Below, piece by piece: positions 1-10,325 of a stretch of DNA of 64,000 bases. Within the stretch, counting starts at the first letter, position 1. The number at the start of each line of letters is the position of its first letter. Under the pieces are notes generated by a model. It made no database searches. It was not told the origin of the DNA and worked only from the letters and a program-made list of their open reading frames with translations. Source of the DNA: Brachionus plicatilis (Eukaryota > Rotifera > Eurotatoria > Ploima > Brachionidae). The translations under genes and the position numbers were made by a program. The stretch lies in NCBI GenBank assembly GCA_010279815.1, contig QEOQ01000508.1:2114968-2178967 (forward strand). The letters run 5' to 3'.

Positions 1-622
1 ATTTGTTTTAAAGAAGCATCCTTTCAGCTCTCCTTTAGATATGTTACCAAGGCAAGCAATAATCCTGTTGTTCTAATAGTTTAGAGGCATACAACGAAAA
101 AAGGATTAAATAATTGTTAACAGAGATTTTCTAAAAATATTTCTAATTAAAAATGGTCTTTTTCCAGATTTGTTAAAAAACTACAAATCAAGACATTAAT
201 TATTTTTTTAAAGCTCAAATCTTGACTTGATGGACAAAATTTTAAAGGTATAAGTCATGACTTTGGCTTTTAAAACTCGGACTTTTTTTAACTGAATTTT
301 TTTCAAGTCTATCTTTTTTTTTTAAATTATGAGGAAAAATGGCTTACTGTGGTAATGTATTGAGTTTTTCGTGGATAGCAGTTATCGTTAGTTGCTTTCC
401 ATATGTTGCTAAAATAGTTTTTATCCAAATAAGCCAGCGTTGCTGATAAATTGTCATATTGATCCAAATCCAAAGTCTGATCTGATCTGACTGGACTTAA
501 AAAATTGGATTTAATTTAGCAATTAAAAAATTTTAATTATACTCGAACATTTTATACAAAAATTCCTGATTTTGATTCTCATCAAATTTAATTGTTTCAA
601 CTAAAACCTCATTTTCATTCAT
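1..622 (-). CDS. Unrecognised protein, 5' part of gene (3 short exons, runs off left edge)
   Basis: Three small minus-strand exons join with matching phases: 622-543 (starts ATG, MNENEVLVETIK), 495-348 and 72-1. The introns have GT...AG ends (542-496 is only 47 bp; 347-73). They give 100 residues with no stop, including QYDNLSATLAYLDKNYFSNI and RIIACLGNISKGELKG, and the frame is open at the window edge. The start is the first ATG in frame; a TGA lies upstream and a pyrimidine-rich ...TTTTTTCAAG acceptor-like site sits just ahead. I do not recognise the family. It begins 175 bp beyond the TDP1 stop on the same strand, a tight tandem arrangement. Phase agreement across three exons makes chance unlikely. 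Confidence 0.65.
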
Positions 623-797
623 TGTAAAATCAAATAAACCATTATTGAAAACTTGAAAAAATATAAAACAGATAGTTGACAAGGCTTCCAAAGATGCTAC
701 TCTTTGTCAAAAAAAAAGAATTAAATTTTGAAAAAAAAAAATATTTTCATTTATTAATCCATATTAATTATATAAAAATTATATCTTTTATCCCAAA

Positions 798-3700
798 TTA
801 AATGTTTAATAGATAATCAACTAGCCATGGTTTGTCTTTGTCAGCAAACTTTGTTGGTGGCAAATCATACGGTACTAAAAATTCTGGCTCAGATTCATTC
901 AAATCAAAAAAATCTCTTTCTTCCTTAAAAAGAAGAGAAATTTTAATTTTAAATCAACCTTAATTCATAAATTTTAATTTAAAAATTTTTCAAAATATTG
1001 TGTTTAACAGGTTCTAAATAAAATTTAACAAAAATTTTTTAGAAGTTTTTCAAAAATTTAAAAGAACTTTTTCAAAAAATTTTAATATTTTTAAAAGAAT
1101 CTTTTTTTGAAATAAAAAACTTACATTAAGAATAGATGGAATAAATAAAACACCAATTTCATAAGACAATATGTGATACTGACTTTCATTTTTTTCAAAT
1201 GAGCCCCATGCAGCCTTGGATAAATTGGCACTTGTCAACAAAAACCAGTACAATTTTTTAAAATCATTTGAGTATCTGGCAAATGTTTTTATATGTGGAC
1301 TTGCCCTTGTTCGAGCTGTTTTATCTGCTCTCCACCGACTAAATATAAATAAATAAAATATTAAATACATTATTAAATCTTCAAAATTAACTGAAAAAAA
1401 TTGTTTAAATATGGTTGTTTGATAGCGACTGATTTTGAGTACGGTAAAGAACCACCTGCCAATGGGCCTTCAAAACTTCTAAACACGTCCTCAACACTGG
1501 GGTATATTAAAATTGGTTTGGTAATGATATGACTCATTGAGTTATTGCAGGATGACAAAGATTGGCTAAACTCTTTACACAACCATTTATCTTCTGATGG
1601 TCCCAACGAGCCAATACTTGAAAATTGACAGACTAACTGATCTGGTTGTTCAACTGGAGAGGAAATTTTCAAATAGTCACTCAGAACTTTACGAAGTCGG
1701 ACATGGCCGAATATTTTTTTACTGCTAGGAAAGCGTCCAGGACAAGAACCGATCAAAAAAACACTTAAATTAAAAAAAATATTTTTTAAATTAATTAAAT
1801 GAAGCAGTTAAAAAATTAAAACCATAAATCGAAGTATACTGAAGAGTTATCAAAAATTTATAATAAATATTTTAAAAGTTGACCAATAAATAAAACAATT
1901 TCTAAACTTTTGCAACATTGTTATCTGATGCAGAAATTACTGAATCAAGTTAATCTTCAGTCGAAACTGGTGACCTTTTTTTCATTTCTTTTATTACATT
2001 TTTTATCTAATATTTACCTGGACCTATTAAAATCACTATATTTACAGTACTACTACGTCATGATGATTTTGCGTGAATTTACGTAATTTACTCATTTTAC
2101 TGTAAATTCTAAAAGGGCCAAAAAAGCTGCTTTTTTTCATATTTTTCTTGTAATTTTTTAAAAAATATACTTTTTTTCTATTTTTTTAGTTTTTTTATCA
2201 AAAAATAAAAAAAACGAAATTTTACGCAAATTTATGTTAAACATAAAATTACAATGAGTAAATTTTCTAAAAAAAAATAAAAAAACGTAAGAAAATGTAA
2301 ATTTATGAAATTTATTTAATTTATGTTTCGTTTAATTTTTTTTAAGATTAGACAAATCTCCATATTTTTCAATTTCTATATTGATTACCATTTTTTGAAT
2401 ACTTAAATTTTAATGAAGAATAGTATTTTATAAAACCCTTTTTTAAAGGCAAATTGAAGTTTCAGATCAAATTTCAAGATCAAAAAGATCATTTAAAATT
2501 TCAAAACTTAGTTAATATAATGATTTTGATACTTTTTTAAAAATAAATACTAAACATTACTAGACATGTTATTTCAAATAAGGGTTCAGTATCAAATTAG
2601 CAACAAAACATTGATCTCTTAGTTATTTAATAAAAAAATCAATAATTTTAAAAATTCAGGTATACTAAATTCACAAATTCAAATTCATAGCTTTATATTT
2701 ATTGATTCAAACAAAAACAATTTTATTTTTCCATTTTAACAAATTTTAAATTTTAAAACCCTTAAATTTTTTTATCTTTAATAGGAAATTTTCATTAAAA
2801 TCAATTAAAAAATTGAAACTTATAAAAGTTAATTAAAAAGGGATATTTTAAAATTTTTTATATGAAAATAAACTTGACATAACATGTCTTTTCTCTATTA
2901 TTAAAAAAAAAATTAAAATTTATATTTTGATCTTTTGGTTTTGATCTCAAACTTCAATTTGCCTTTTTAAATGTCCTATATAAGATTGGCATTTTTCGTA
3001 ACCCAAGCTTTTTAGAAAATAAATTATCGCCATAATTGCTTCTTTTTCATTTCTTATTCTCAGCTTTCTAAGTGAATCTTTCAGCTCATTTCAAATTAGT
3101 GGAACCATACAAACAGGCATTGATGCGGCCAAAAATTTTTTTTAAGGCCACTCTGGCGGCCAGACCGGTGGCCAAAAATTTGGGCTGCGATTTTGGCCGG
3201 CCAAGGCCAAATCATAGACGGGTGGCGAAATTTGCTATCAGACTATATCAGCGGAAAAAAATTCCATATGAGTTAAAGAATTGTCAAAAATTTTATATTA
3301 AAGGAAAATGCTAGATTTTTTTGAAAAAAATAATTTTTCTTGACAAGGTTAAATTTTTGAATTTTTTTTTCTAGATTAGAGATTAGAGATTTGTATGTAA
3401 CATTTGAAAATTTTACTGTATTAAGATTTATACAATTTTTATCATTTTTTATTTTAATTTGTCATCTCTTAAGAGCATTTTAGCTTTACTCCGTGTAATA
3501 AAAATAGTTTAAAATTTAGAGAAAAAAATCAGCAAAAGATATATCAGCACGTATTTGTAAAAATTTATGAAATATCAAGCATAACATGTGGGGTAATGGG
3601 GTGAGATTTGGAAATTCCTGGTTAATTTATGAGACAAAGATGACAATTGGGTTATTCAAAACCTTGGGCCAAAAGGGGTGACAAAATTTTAACTTAGCTT

Positions 3701-4671
3701 AAATTTAAGATTTAAAAAAATGGGTCATACTTAGATTCATGGTTTGGAAATTTTTGTCAATTTTAATACTTAGCAGTGGTCATGTCATGAGATTTGATTA
3801 CTTGCATCCAATAATTTAATTTTTCGTCTCTATAATGCTCCAGATAGGTAAGTAAATAATTTTTGAACTTTGTCTTTGAATCATAAGCTATTTGAGGTTT
3901 CTTGCTCTCAGATGAGATTTTGGGAAACAAAGTACTGATCCATATACTAATTAAAAGATTTAAATTAAAAAATGATAAACCATTGATCATTCAAATTTGA
4001 TTGTTTAATTACCCTTGGGTTTTTTGGCTCCAATCTGCTTCAATTAAATTGGACGTGTGTACGACTATTTTGAGACCAGTCTTGTACAATAAGAACATCA
4101 TTTTAGTATGATGAGTTCCGTAAGGAGATTCAATTTTTGCTTTAACAAGAGTAATGTTTGAATAAGCTTCGGCTAAAAGATCCAATTCAGTTCTCTTTGA
4201 GTTTCCATGAATGATGGTCAATGGTTTATCTCTATTTTCTTCTGGATATTGTTCAAGCAGCCACTCGAGATCATGCATATAATTAAATTGAGCTGATGCA
4301 ACAAAACCTTGTTTATCTTCTTCTAAAATATCCTTGAGACTTAGTGAATAAGTTGAGTTTATTTGGGATGCGTGCGGAACGTCGTGAACTTTGGTCAAAA
4401 AGATTAAATTCTGTTTGGGAGCTGGAACTACTGTAAATTTTTTTGAACCACTTGAATTTTGTTCTTTTAATGAAAGAGCTTCCTTGCTTAGAGATAATTG
4501 CTTAGGGTGAGAGAACTGATTTAAATGTTCAGAACTTTTCCGGTAGCATTTTGATCCGTATTTACATGGGGGCTTCTCGTGAGTTTCGATTATTACTTCG
4601 GAACCAGAGGTTGAACTCGAGTCATCGTCTAAAATTATTAAGTCTGAACTTTCATGTTTCCGCTTCGACAT
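798..4671 (-). CDS. TDP1: Tyrosyl-DNA phosphodiesterase 1 with N-terminal PBZ zinc finger
   Basis: TDP1 removes stalled topoisomerase I peptides and other adducts from DNA 3' ends in the nucleus. Exons (minus): 4671-4013, 3946-3770, about 1763-1390, 1338-1125, 923-798; about 515 residues against 608 in human. Residues 36-55 form a PBZ (poly-ADP-ribose-binding) finger with C36, C42, H49 and H55. The first catalytic motif is YGTHHTK at 184-190 (H188, K190), followed by [10 protein letters not shown]. The second is HIKTF...[13 protein letters not shown] in exon 4. The C terminus carries the family's VPYDLPP block. Junctions 1-2, 2-3 and 4-5 are GT-AG with matching phase (2-3 rebuilds NVFLIGS). 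The 3-4 junction is not clean: a T homopolymer seems one base short, so the frame meets TAA before a usable donor. Intron 2 (1764-3769) is full of repeats. A splice-acceptor-like AG lies just before the ATG. Confidence 0.93.
2040..2330. repeat. ACGTAA-rich imperfect inverted repeat
   Basis: AATTTACTCATT near 2088 recurs inverted near 2250 (AATGAGTAAATT), amid several TTTACGTAA / TTACGCAAA words. Similar ACGTAA-rich stretches lie at 14040-14375 and about 33660-33790, so this is probably a dispersed non-autonomous element family. Ends are not defined. Confidence 0.35.
2443..2971. mobile_element. Palindromic non-autonomous element
   Basis: The left end reads TTTTAAAGGCAAATTGAAGT and its inverse stands at about 2950-2971, so both ends begin AAAGGCAAATTGAAGTTT. 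The inner parts also pair loosely (ACATGTTAT near 2566 with ATAACATGT near 2878). About 0.53 kb, no coding capacity. It resembles a MITE or foldback element inside TDP1 intron 2. Confidence 0.5.
3110..3240. other. GC-rich GGCC-motif island
   Basis: About 130 bp packed with GGCC/GGCCAAAA words (for example TGGCGGCCAGACCGGTGGCC and TTTTGGCCGGCCAAGGCC), standing out sharply from the AT-rich intron around it. An open frame covers it, but the composition looks repeat-like rather than protein-coding. Function unknown. Confidence 0.5.
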
Positions 4672-4872
4672 TCTAATTTGTTTTTAGAAATAAAATTTTC
4701 TCAAAAAAATTCATGTGATCTTTATTATTATTCTAAAAAATTTCAAATCTAAACATATGCAAAGTTTTTAATGATACATTTGTTTATCTGTCTCAAGTAA
4801 AATGAGATTTTATTAAAAAATGTTTAATATCATAAAAAATTGTGAACCTTCATGTGATTATTTCGAAGTAAC

Positions 4873-4905
4873 GAGCTAAAGCTCCTTCAGATTTATAAAA
4901 AATTG
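4873..4905 (-). mobile_element. LINE 3'-end remnant
   Basis: ACGAGCTAAAGCTCCTTCAG is the reverse complement of the 3'-end signature of the local LINE family (CTGAAGGAGCTNTAGCTCGGTAC, seen at 11944 and 40990). Only the tail is left here. Confidence 0.5.
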
Positions 4906-4913
4906 TCTAAAAA

Positions 4914-5018
4914 AATAATTGAATTTATAATTAAACACAAAATTAAAAATCATTTTGCATTTTTTTGAATTGTGCATTTGATCGATTGATTTTGTGTTTA
5001 ATTATAAATTCAATTATT
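4914..5018. mobile_element. 105-bp hairpin with perfect 30-bp arms
   Basis: Positions 4914-4943 and 4989-5018 are exact inverse copies (30 of 30) around a 45-nt centre. It looks like a very short MITE or snap-back element; perfect arms in such AT-rich DNA imply a recent origin or gene conversion. Confidence 0.6.
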
Positions 5019-5037
5019 AGGGATTCTAAGCAGCAAC

Positions 5038-5399
5038 GGCAATGTGAAATTTTAGTACAAAAATTACAGTACAAAAAGTAAAAACTTAATAATTTCTTTT
5101 CTAATTGTGCAAAAATGGTTCTGCAAAAAGTACAATATTGTACAAATTTGTACAAAAGAATTCCAAGCTCTGCAAAAACTCTGCAATTTTCTGCAAAATG
5201 CACACCATCAAAAAATCCTTGATTAAACTATGCAATAAATTGCAGAGTTTTTGCAGAGCTTGGAATTTGTACAATATTCTTTTGTACAAATTTGTACAAT
5301 ATTGTACTTTTTGCAGAACCATTTTTGCACAATTAGAAAAGAAATTATTAAGTTTTTACTTTTTTTACTGTAATTTTTGTACTAAAATTTCACATTGCC
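5038..5399. mobile_element. Palindromic MITE, GGCAATGTG family, copy 1
   Basis: Nearly the whole 362 bp folds back on itself. Ends are GGCAATGTGAAATTTTAGTA and its inverse; the centre carries CTGCAAAATGCACACC. Flanks GCAGCAAC (5030-5037) and GCCGCAAC (5400-5407) match at 7 of 8 positions, an 8-bp target-site duplication. Related copies lie at 53142-53494 and 29657-30140. Open frames here are translations of the palindrome. Confidence 0.8.
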
Positions 5400-5697
5400 G
5401 CCGCAACAGCGTATTCTAAGTTTAGTGACTGGTAGCTGACTTAACATGATTTTTTTTGTTGGTTTATTTTTGTAAGAAATTAATTTATCAAAACTAACTT
5501 TTTATATTATTTTACCTTTTTTTATCAAACTTTCCATCAAACATGAATTCAATTAATCCATAACAAATATTTTATTTAGTTGAGCCAATTAATTTTAAAA
5601 CAAAAAAAGATATTTAAAAAATTTTTATTTTTGTGCAAAATCAAAGCAAAAAATAATTTTATAAATATTTTTAATATTTGAATTATTTTTTAATATT

Positions 5698-5860
5698 TGG
5701 CAAGCATTTGATAAAACATGGCATTAGGAAATTTGAATATTGGTAAATAATCACTATTCCACACATATAAGAATCTGTCGACAACAGCAAATATTAGTAC
5801 ATCACAAACAAAATGACGCTTGACCCTTAGAGACTTTTCCAACCTTAACGATCATAATGC
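5698..5860 (-). pseudogene. Coding-like fragment of unknown origin
   Basis: A minus-strand frame of about 50 codons ends in TAA near 5698 and reads in part KRHFVCDVLIFAVVDRFLYV ... FPNAMFYQMLAKY. Upstream of a TGA, another frame continues plausibly (QLQTHLVHYDR) from an acceptor-like TTTCAG near 5895, as if one frameshift separates them. It could be a decayed transposase end or a small exon. I do not recognise it. Confidence 0.25.
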
Positions 5861-6103
5861 ACAAGATGGGTTTGTAATTGAAATTCCTGAAATGCGAACA
5901 ACGAAAGCGAACACTCGTCAAAAAGAGTCAAAAATAAGTTTTAATCATTTTTCATGTATACTTTTAATTAAATGACTCTTTAGAAAATATTAAATATTTG
6001 GTACAATGGCTAACGTAACAAAAGCAAACAATAATGAAAATAATAGAAATGGCAAAACAGTTTTGTCATTTTAAAATCTTCAAAAAATTACGTGTTTAAA
6101 TAT

Positions 6104-6266
6104 TACAGTATTCCCTCGTTCGATTATGCTGCACCATAAATCAAGCTTCCAGCTTTTGGGTCATGCACTAAAGAACATGTCACCCATGCTAAAATATTTT
6201 TAATTTGATTTTTAATTTGCATCTCCTAGCTTGTAGTGCAGCATAATCGAACGAGGGAATACGGTA
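6104..6266. mobile_element. Tc1/mariner-type MITE
   Basis: Inverted ends CAGTATTCCCTCGTTCGATT and CCGTATTCCCTCGTTCGATT continue to ATGCTGCA, flanked by TA on both sides. About 160 bp with no coding. TA flanks and a CAGTATTCCCT-type end fit a mariner/pogo-class MITE. It lies between the receptor gene and the TDP1 side. Confidence 0.7.
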
Positions 6267-6410
6267 GCTCAATGATTTATTTCAGTCATGGACAAAATTG
6301 GATATTTAACAATTATTCGAATTATTCGAAACTATAAGACTTTTTAATTAATGACTTAATTTTTTTTTTGGAAAAAAATGATAAAAAATAATTTCAATCA
6401 AGGAAATAAA

Positions 6411-6432
6411 TAATAATAATAATAATAATAAT
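6411..6432. repeat. (AAT)n microsatellite
   Basis: A run of about seven AAT units between the MITE and the 3' end of the receptor gene. Confidence 0.8.
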
Positions 6433-6705
6433 ATAAGTTACAACAAGCTAGCATGTTAAATGATCGTTTAATTTTCAAATAATTTCTGATATAATTTTGT
6501 TTAAACAAACTGGGGTTTGAACGGAATTCGGTTAATTAGACAAAAATAGAGATCTTAATAAATATTATATATTATTTCTGAATTATTATCTTGAATAATT
6601 GAATAATCGAAAAATCTAATACAAATTAGTTGAAATTACTAATTTTTGAATAGTTGAATATTTGTAATTTATAAAATGTTGTCCATACCTCTTTCAATTT
6701 TAATG

Positions 6706-9015
6706 TTAAGTTTTTTTGATAACGTTGCAAAAATTTTTATTCAAATAAATATAGAAGAATGTAAGAAAAGCAAGTGGAATGGAAAAAAATGTTTCACTCA
6801 TTTCTTTAATAATACTACAAACTTTATTGAAACTAAAGCAAATATTCTGTCGTAAAAGATAGTTTGAAGTTTTTTCGAATAAAACAAATGAATTGAAAAT
6901 TACGTCAATTAATTTAAATATAATCAACGAAATTAAAAATATAATCAAAACCTTTAAATTTTTTTGTAATTTGTCTTTTTTTTTTAAATTCATTGACTGT
7001 ACGATTAGATTTTGTTTCAGGCTAATCAAATTTTTAACCTTGATAAAAAAATTAATTTCAATTAAAGAAAAGAATAGCATAAATATAATATCTTGAACAA
7101 CAAAATTTATTACAAAAATCGAAATAATTAATGCTGATGAATTAGCCCCTTTGATAAACCAAGTTGCTGGTGACCAACCCAAAGGTGCTTGGTTATTTGG
7201 AAAAGAGAAATTTTTGTCAGGATATTCGGAATAAGTGAAATCATCAAGGCTAGCTTGAAAATAATTTACTCTTTTTGTGAAAATTTGATTAAAATACGAT
7301 AATAAAATGTAATTTAAAAAAAATATAATAAAAACTAAATAAAAAATTTTTGAATTTTGAATTTTTCGAGTTTTTTTCTTTAAATTTGGATCCAAATTTA
7401 AAAGTCGATTTATTGACACAATTATTAATGTCGAATTGGAACAAAGTTTTAAAATAGATCCACAAAAATCAACAACATAAATTTCAATAATTTGAAATGA
7501 CAAACTTCTATCCAAAAATGTGCAATGATATCCATTCGGTGTGTTACATTTACCAACCAAATGAATTAATCGAGTACCAAGGTACAAATTATTCACTATT
7601 GAATTATAAAACATCATTTTTTCTAGAAAATTTTTTTTTTCATTCGAATTGAGTATTTTAAATAAAATATAAAAATTTAATAGATTTGTTGCCAAGCCGA
7701 AAATGATCAAAACATATGAAGGATAGATTAAAATGAGATCTAATAATTCAAATTTGTAAAATAGAACTAATTCGGTGGCTTTTTCTGGAACACGCTGTTT
7801 TGATACTGAGCATAGATTTTTCATTTTGTCAAAGTTACATGCTTTTATCATTATTTCGACTAAAGTCTCATTTGAACATGAATTTAATATTCTCACTTGA
7901 GGAATTCGAACATGTTTTAGGATAATTCTAGTTTGTTTAAACAACCATATCATTAAGCATGTACAATTTGATGAATAATGTGGTGAAATTGTTGGTATAA
8001 CTAGGTTATTATCTGGAAAATCTTTAAAAACACAAAAATATATGTCATCTAACCAGTCTAAATCAGTTTGTCTATTAAAATTAAAGTCTTGGAAAGAAAT
8101 AATTGTAGCTTTGTCCATGTTGTTTATGATGTCAGATTTGTTGCTTAAATTTATTTTTAGATTTTCATTAATGCGCTTAATCCATTCTATTCCTTGACTC
8201 AAAAAATGAAGCTTGTTGTCAATATATAAATTGATTTCTTTTATTCTGATCGATTCAAATACATTAATATCTATTGATTGAATTAAACCATATATTTTTA
8301 GTTCCTGTATATTTTTAAATATAATCATACTTTTTACCAACGTTCCTTTGTAAAAAAAAAATACAAGCTCATTTACAGAAGCATTTACTTGTTCATTAGT
8401 GAAAGAAGCATCAAAACTTAGCTGATTGAAACGAATGGAGCTTTTAGATAGTCCGTGAAATTTTAATTCATTTATTGAAGAATCTTTGAAAATAAAAGGA
8501 CATGTATTTAGAGAATACTTGACAGTGAATGCAAATTCTACTATATTTATTCGATCAAATAATCCTTTTTTTGAAAACAAAGAGCATTGATAACTTTTGC
8601 CAAATTTTGAGCGGTAAAAATAAACTTCCACTAGCGTAAATCTTTCATTTAAATCTTTAAATAGTAAATATGAGGAATTAAATCCTTTGATAAAATAAAA
8701 ATATAATTTTATTTGATGTTGGTAAGGTTTAAATAAAGAATCAATTCCTGTGAATGACAGAGTGTGGTCTAGTACAAGATTTTGACTTGGCCAAAACTCA
8801 ATAATTCTTTTCGAGCTATAATGGCTTAAATCATAGCGAAAAAAACATATCTTTTGAAATGAATTAAAATTTTTGAAAACCAAATTGCTGGAATTATCCA
8901 ATTTAGCAAACTCTGATGATTTGGAGCAGAATTGATCATTTGAATTGATCAATTTATTGAAAAATATAAGAAAAAAACTTAAACAAAGCCATGGAAATAT
9001 TTTATTACAAATCAT
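6706..9015 (-). CDS. Orphan rhodopsin-like 7TM receptor with large ectodomain
   Basis: A single 769-codon exon. Residues 1-25 look like a signal peptide (hydrophobic WLCLSFFLIFF). About 400 extracellular residues follow, with scattered Cys and many N-x-S/T sites. Seven hydrophobic segments lie at roughly 424-452, 467-487, 508-538, 555-573, 628-655, 687-710 and 732-757. TM1 holds GLATNLLN, like the GN of class A, and INRL at the end of TM3 stands where DRY normally is. Low-complexity leucine spacing in the ectodomain hints at LRR-like folds, but I see no clean repeats. Ligand unknown; plasma membrane expected. A TTTTTTTCTTTAG acceptor-like tract touches the ATG, so the message may be spliced directly before the start. 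Part of its ectodomain is duplicated upstream at 9180-9501. Confidence 0.75.
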   Translation of the reverse strand: MICNKIFPWLCLSFFLIFFNKLINSNDQFCSKSSEFAKLDNSSNLVFKNFNSFQKICFFRYDLSHYSSKRIIEFWPSQNLVLDHTLSFTGIDSLFKPYQHQIKLYFYFIKGFNSSYLLFKDLNERFTLVEVYFYRSKFGKSYQCSLFSKKGLFDRINIVEFAFTVKYSLNTCPFIFKDSSINELKFHGLSKSSIRFNQLSFDASFTNEQVNASVNELVFFFYKGTLVKSMIIFKNIQELKIYGLIQSIDINVFESIRIKEINLYIDNKLHFLSQGIEWIKRINENLKINLSNKSDIINNMDKATIISFQDFNFNRQTDLDWLDDIYFCVFKDFPDNNLVIPTISPHYSSNCTCLMIWLFKQTRIILKHVRIPQVRILNSCSNETLVEIMIKACNFDKMKNLCSVSKQRVPEKATELVLFYKFELLDLILIYPSYVLIIFGLATNLLNFYILFKILNSNEKKNFLEKMMFYNSIVNNLYLGTRLIHLVGKCNTPNGYHCTFLDRSLSFQIIEIYVVDFCGSILKLCSNSTLIIVSINRLLNLDPNLKKKTRKIQNSKIFYLVFIIFFLNYILLSYFNQIFTKRVNYFQASLDDFTYSEYPDKNFSFPNNQAPLGWSPATWFIKGANSSALIISIFVINFVVQDIIFMLFFSLIEINFFIKVKNLISLKQNLIVQSMNLKKKDKLQKNLKVLIIFLISLIIFKLIDVIFNSFVLFEKTSNYLLRQNICFSFNKVCSIIKEMSETFFSIPLAFLTFFYIYLNKNFCNVIKKT

Positions 9016-9179
9016 CTAAAGAAAAAAATTTTTTCAATAAAAACATTCTTTTTAAATTTAAGTCTTTATGGTGATGATTTGATGCATTTATTTTTTGTAC
9101 TAATTAAAGTAAAATTAATAATTTTCATAAAAATTTAATGATAATAAACATACCCTATAAAAATAAAAAAATAAAAATT

Positions 9180-9501
9180 CAATTGATTACTTTTATTCTG
9201 ATCGATTCAAATACATTAATATCTATTGATTGAATTAAACCATATATTTTTTATTCCTGTATATTTTTAAATATTATCATACTTTTTACCAACGTTCCTT
9301 TGTAAAAAAAGAATCCAAGCTTATTTACAGAAGCATTTACTTGTTCATTAGTGAAAGATTTATCAAAATTTAATTGATTGAAACGAATGGAGCTTTTAGA
9401 TAGTCCGTGAAATTTTAATTCATTTATTGAAGAATCTTTGAAAATAAAAGGACATGTATTTAGAGAATACTTGACAGTGAATGCAAATTCTACTATATTT
9501 A
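9180..9501 (-). pseudogene. Partial duplicate of the 7TM receptor ectodomain
   Basis: About 320 bp closely match 8232-8551 of the receptor gene in the same orientation with a few differences and small indels, then stop abruptly on both sides. It lacks start, signal peptide and membrane domain, so it is a dead tandem fragment, recent by its similarity. Confidence 0.85.
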
Positions 9502-10325
9502 TATTATGATCAATTATGATTTAATTGTTTAAATTTGATATATTTGTCTGTAATAAAATTTTAAAAAAAGTAATCAAATTTTAATTTGGAATTTGAGAAA
9601 ATGTATCCAATTTTTCAAATTTCCGCGTAGAAAAAAATTTAAATTTTTAATTTTTAGAAATACATAATATTTGTTTACTTAATTATTTTAAAAAATAATT
9701 AGGGCAAAAAATATATTAGACAAAGTTTTGGCCAGTTGTAATGTAAACCTAGTCCTAACCTAATTTTTTAAGTTATCTGTTATAAAATCGAAACTCTTTT
9801 TTAGCTTTTCAAAAGTAATGTCATAAGATTAACTCAGTCTAATTTAAATATTTTTCTAATTTATACTAAGGAATATCTATAAATTTTCAAAAAGATTGAT
9901 AAAATATTAAAATAACGAGTCTTGTCTGTCATATGACCAAATATTTTTTTCAAAAAAAAATCATAAAATAAAAGGATGAGGTTAAACTTGTGTCATAGAA
10001 TATTTATGCTGAAATTTTTTTGCAACAAAAGAAAACTTGCTTCAAAAATAGCTCATAAAATTTAATTATTATATTTTTATTTATACCAATAAGGCTTTAC
10101 TACTGTAATTTTATTTGATGACAAAATACTTCCTATTCTCATTTCTAATACTCCTTGAGTTCCCAAATGATACATTGATTTTTAAATTACAATACGATTC
10201 ATGATTTTTAATCTTTAGAAATATGAAACTATTGAAATTATATCAAATTTTCATCAAAATATAGTAAATATCTAATTTAAAAAAAACAACAAAAAACGAA
10301 TTGCTGTCAATAATAATTATAGGAT
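9502..10325. other. Intergenic, nothing recognised
   Basis: AT-rich sequence between the receptor fragment and the LINE. I found no exon-like frame or clear inverted repeat. Confidence 0.5.

Larger units (their letters stand above)
1764..3769 (-). other. TDP1 intron 2, repeat-filled
   Basis: This roughly 2-kb intron is much longer than the others in the gene. It holds an ACGTAA-rich inverted structure (about 2040-2330), a 0.53-kb inverted-repeat element (2443-2971) and a short GC-rich patch (3110-3240). I see no convincing exon in it. Confidence 0.6.

Noticed and set aside
3072..3314. 80-codon plus-strand frame
   Set aside because: It spans the GC-rich GGCC island; residue use follows the repeat and no family or splice signal supports it.
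4943..5419. Several 70-100-codon open frames on both strands
   Set aside because: They are translations of the palindromic MITE at 5038-5399; the same peptides appear from 53142-53494, and both strands read alike because the DNA is self-complementary.
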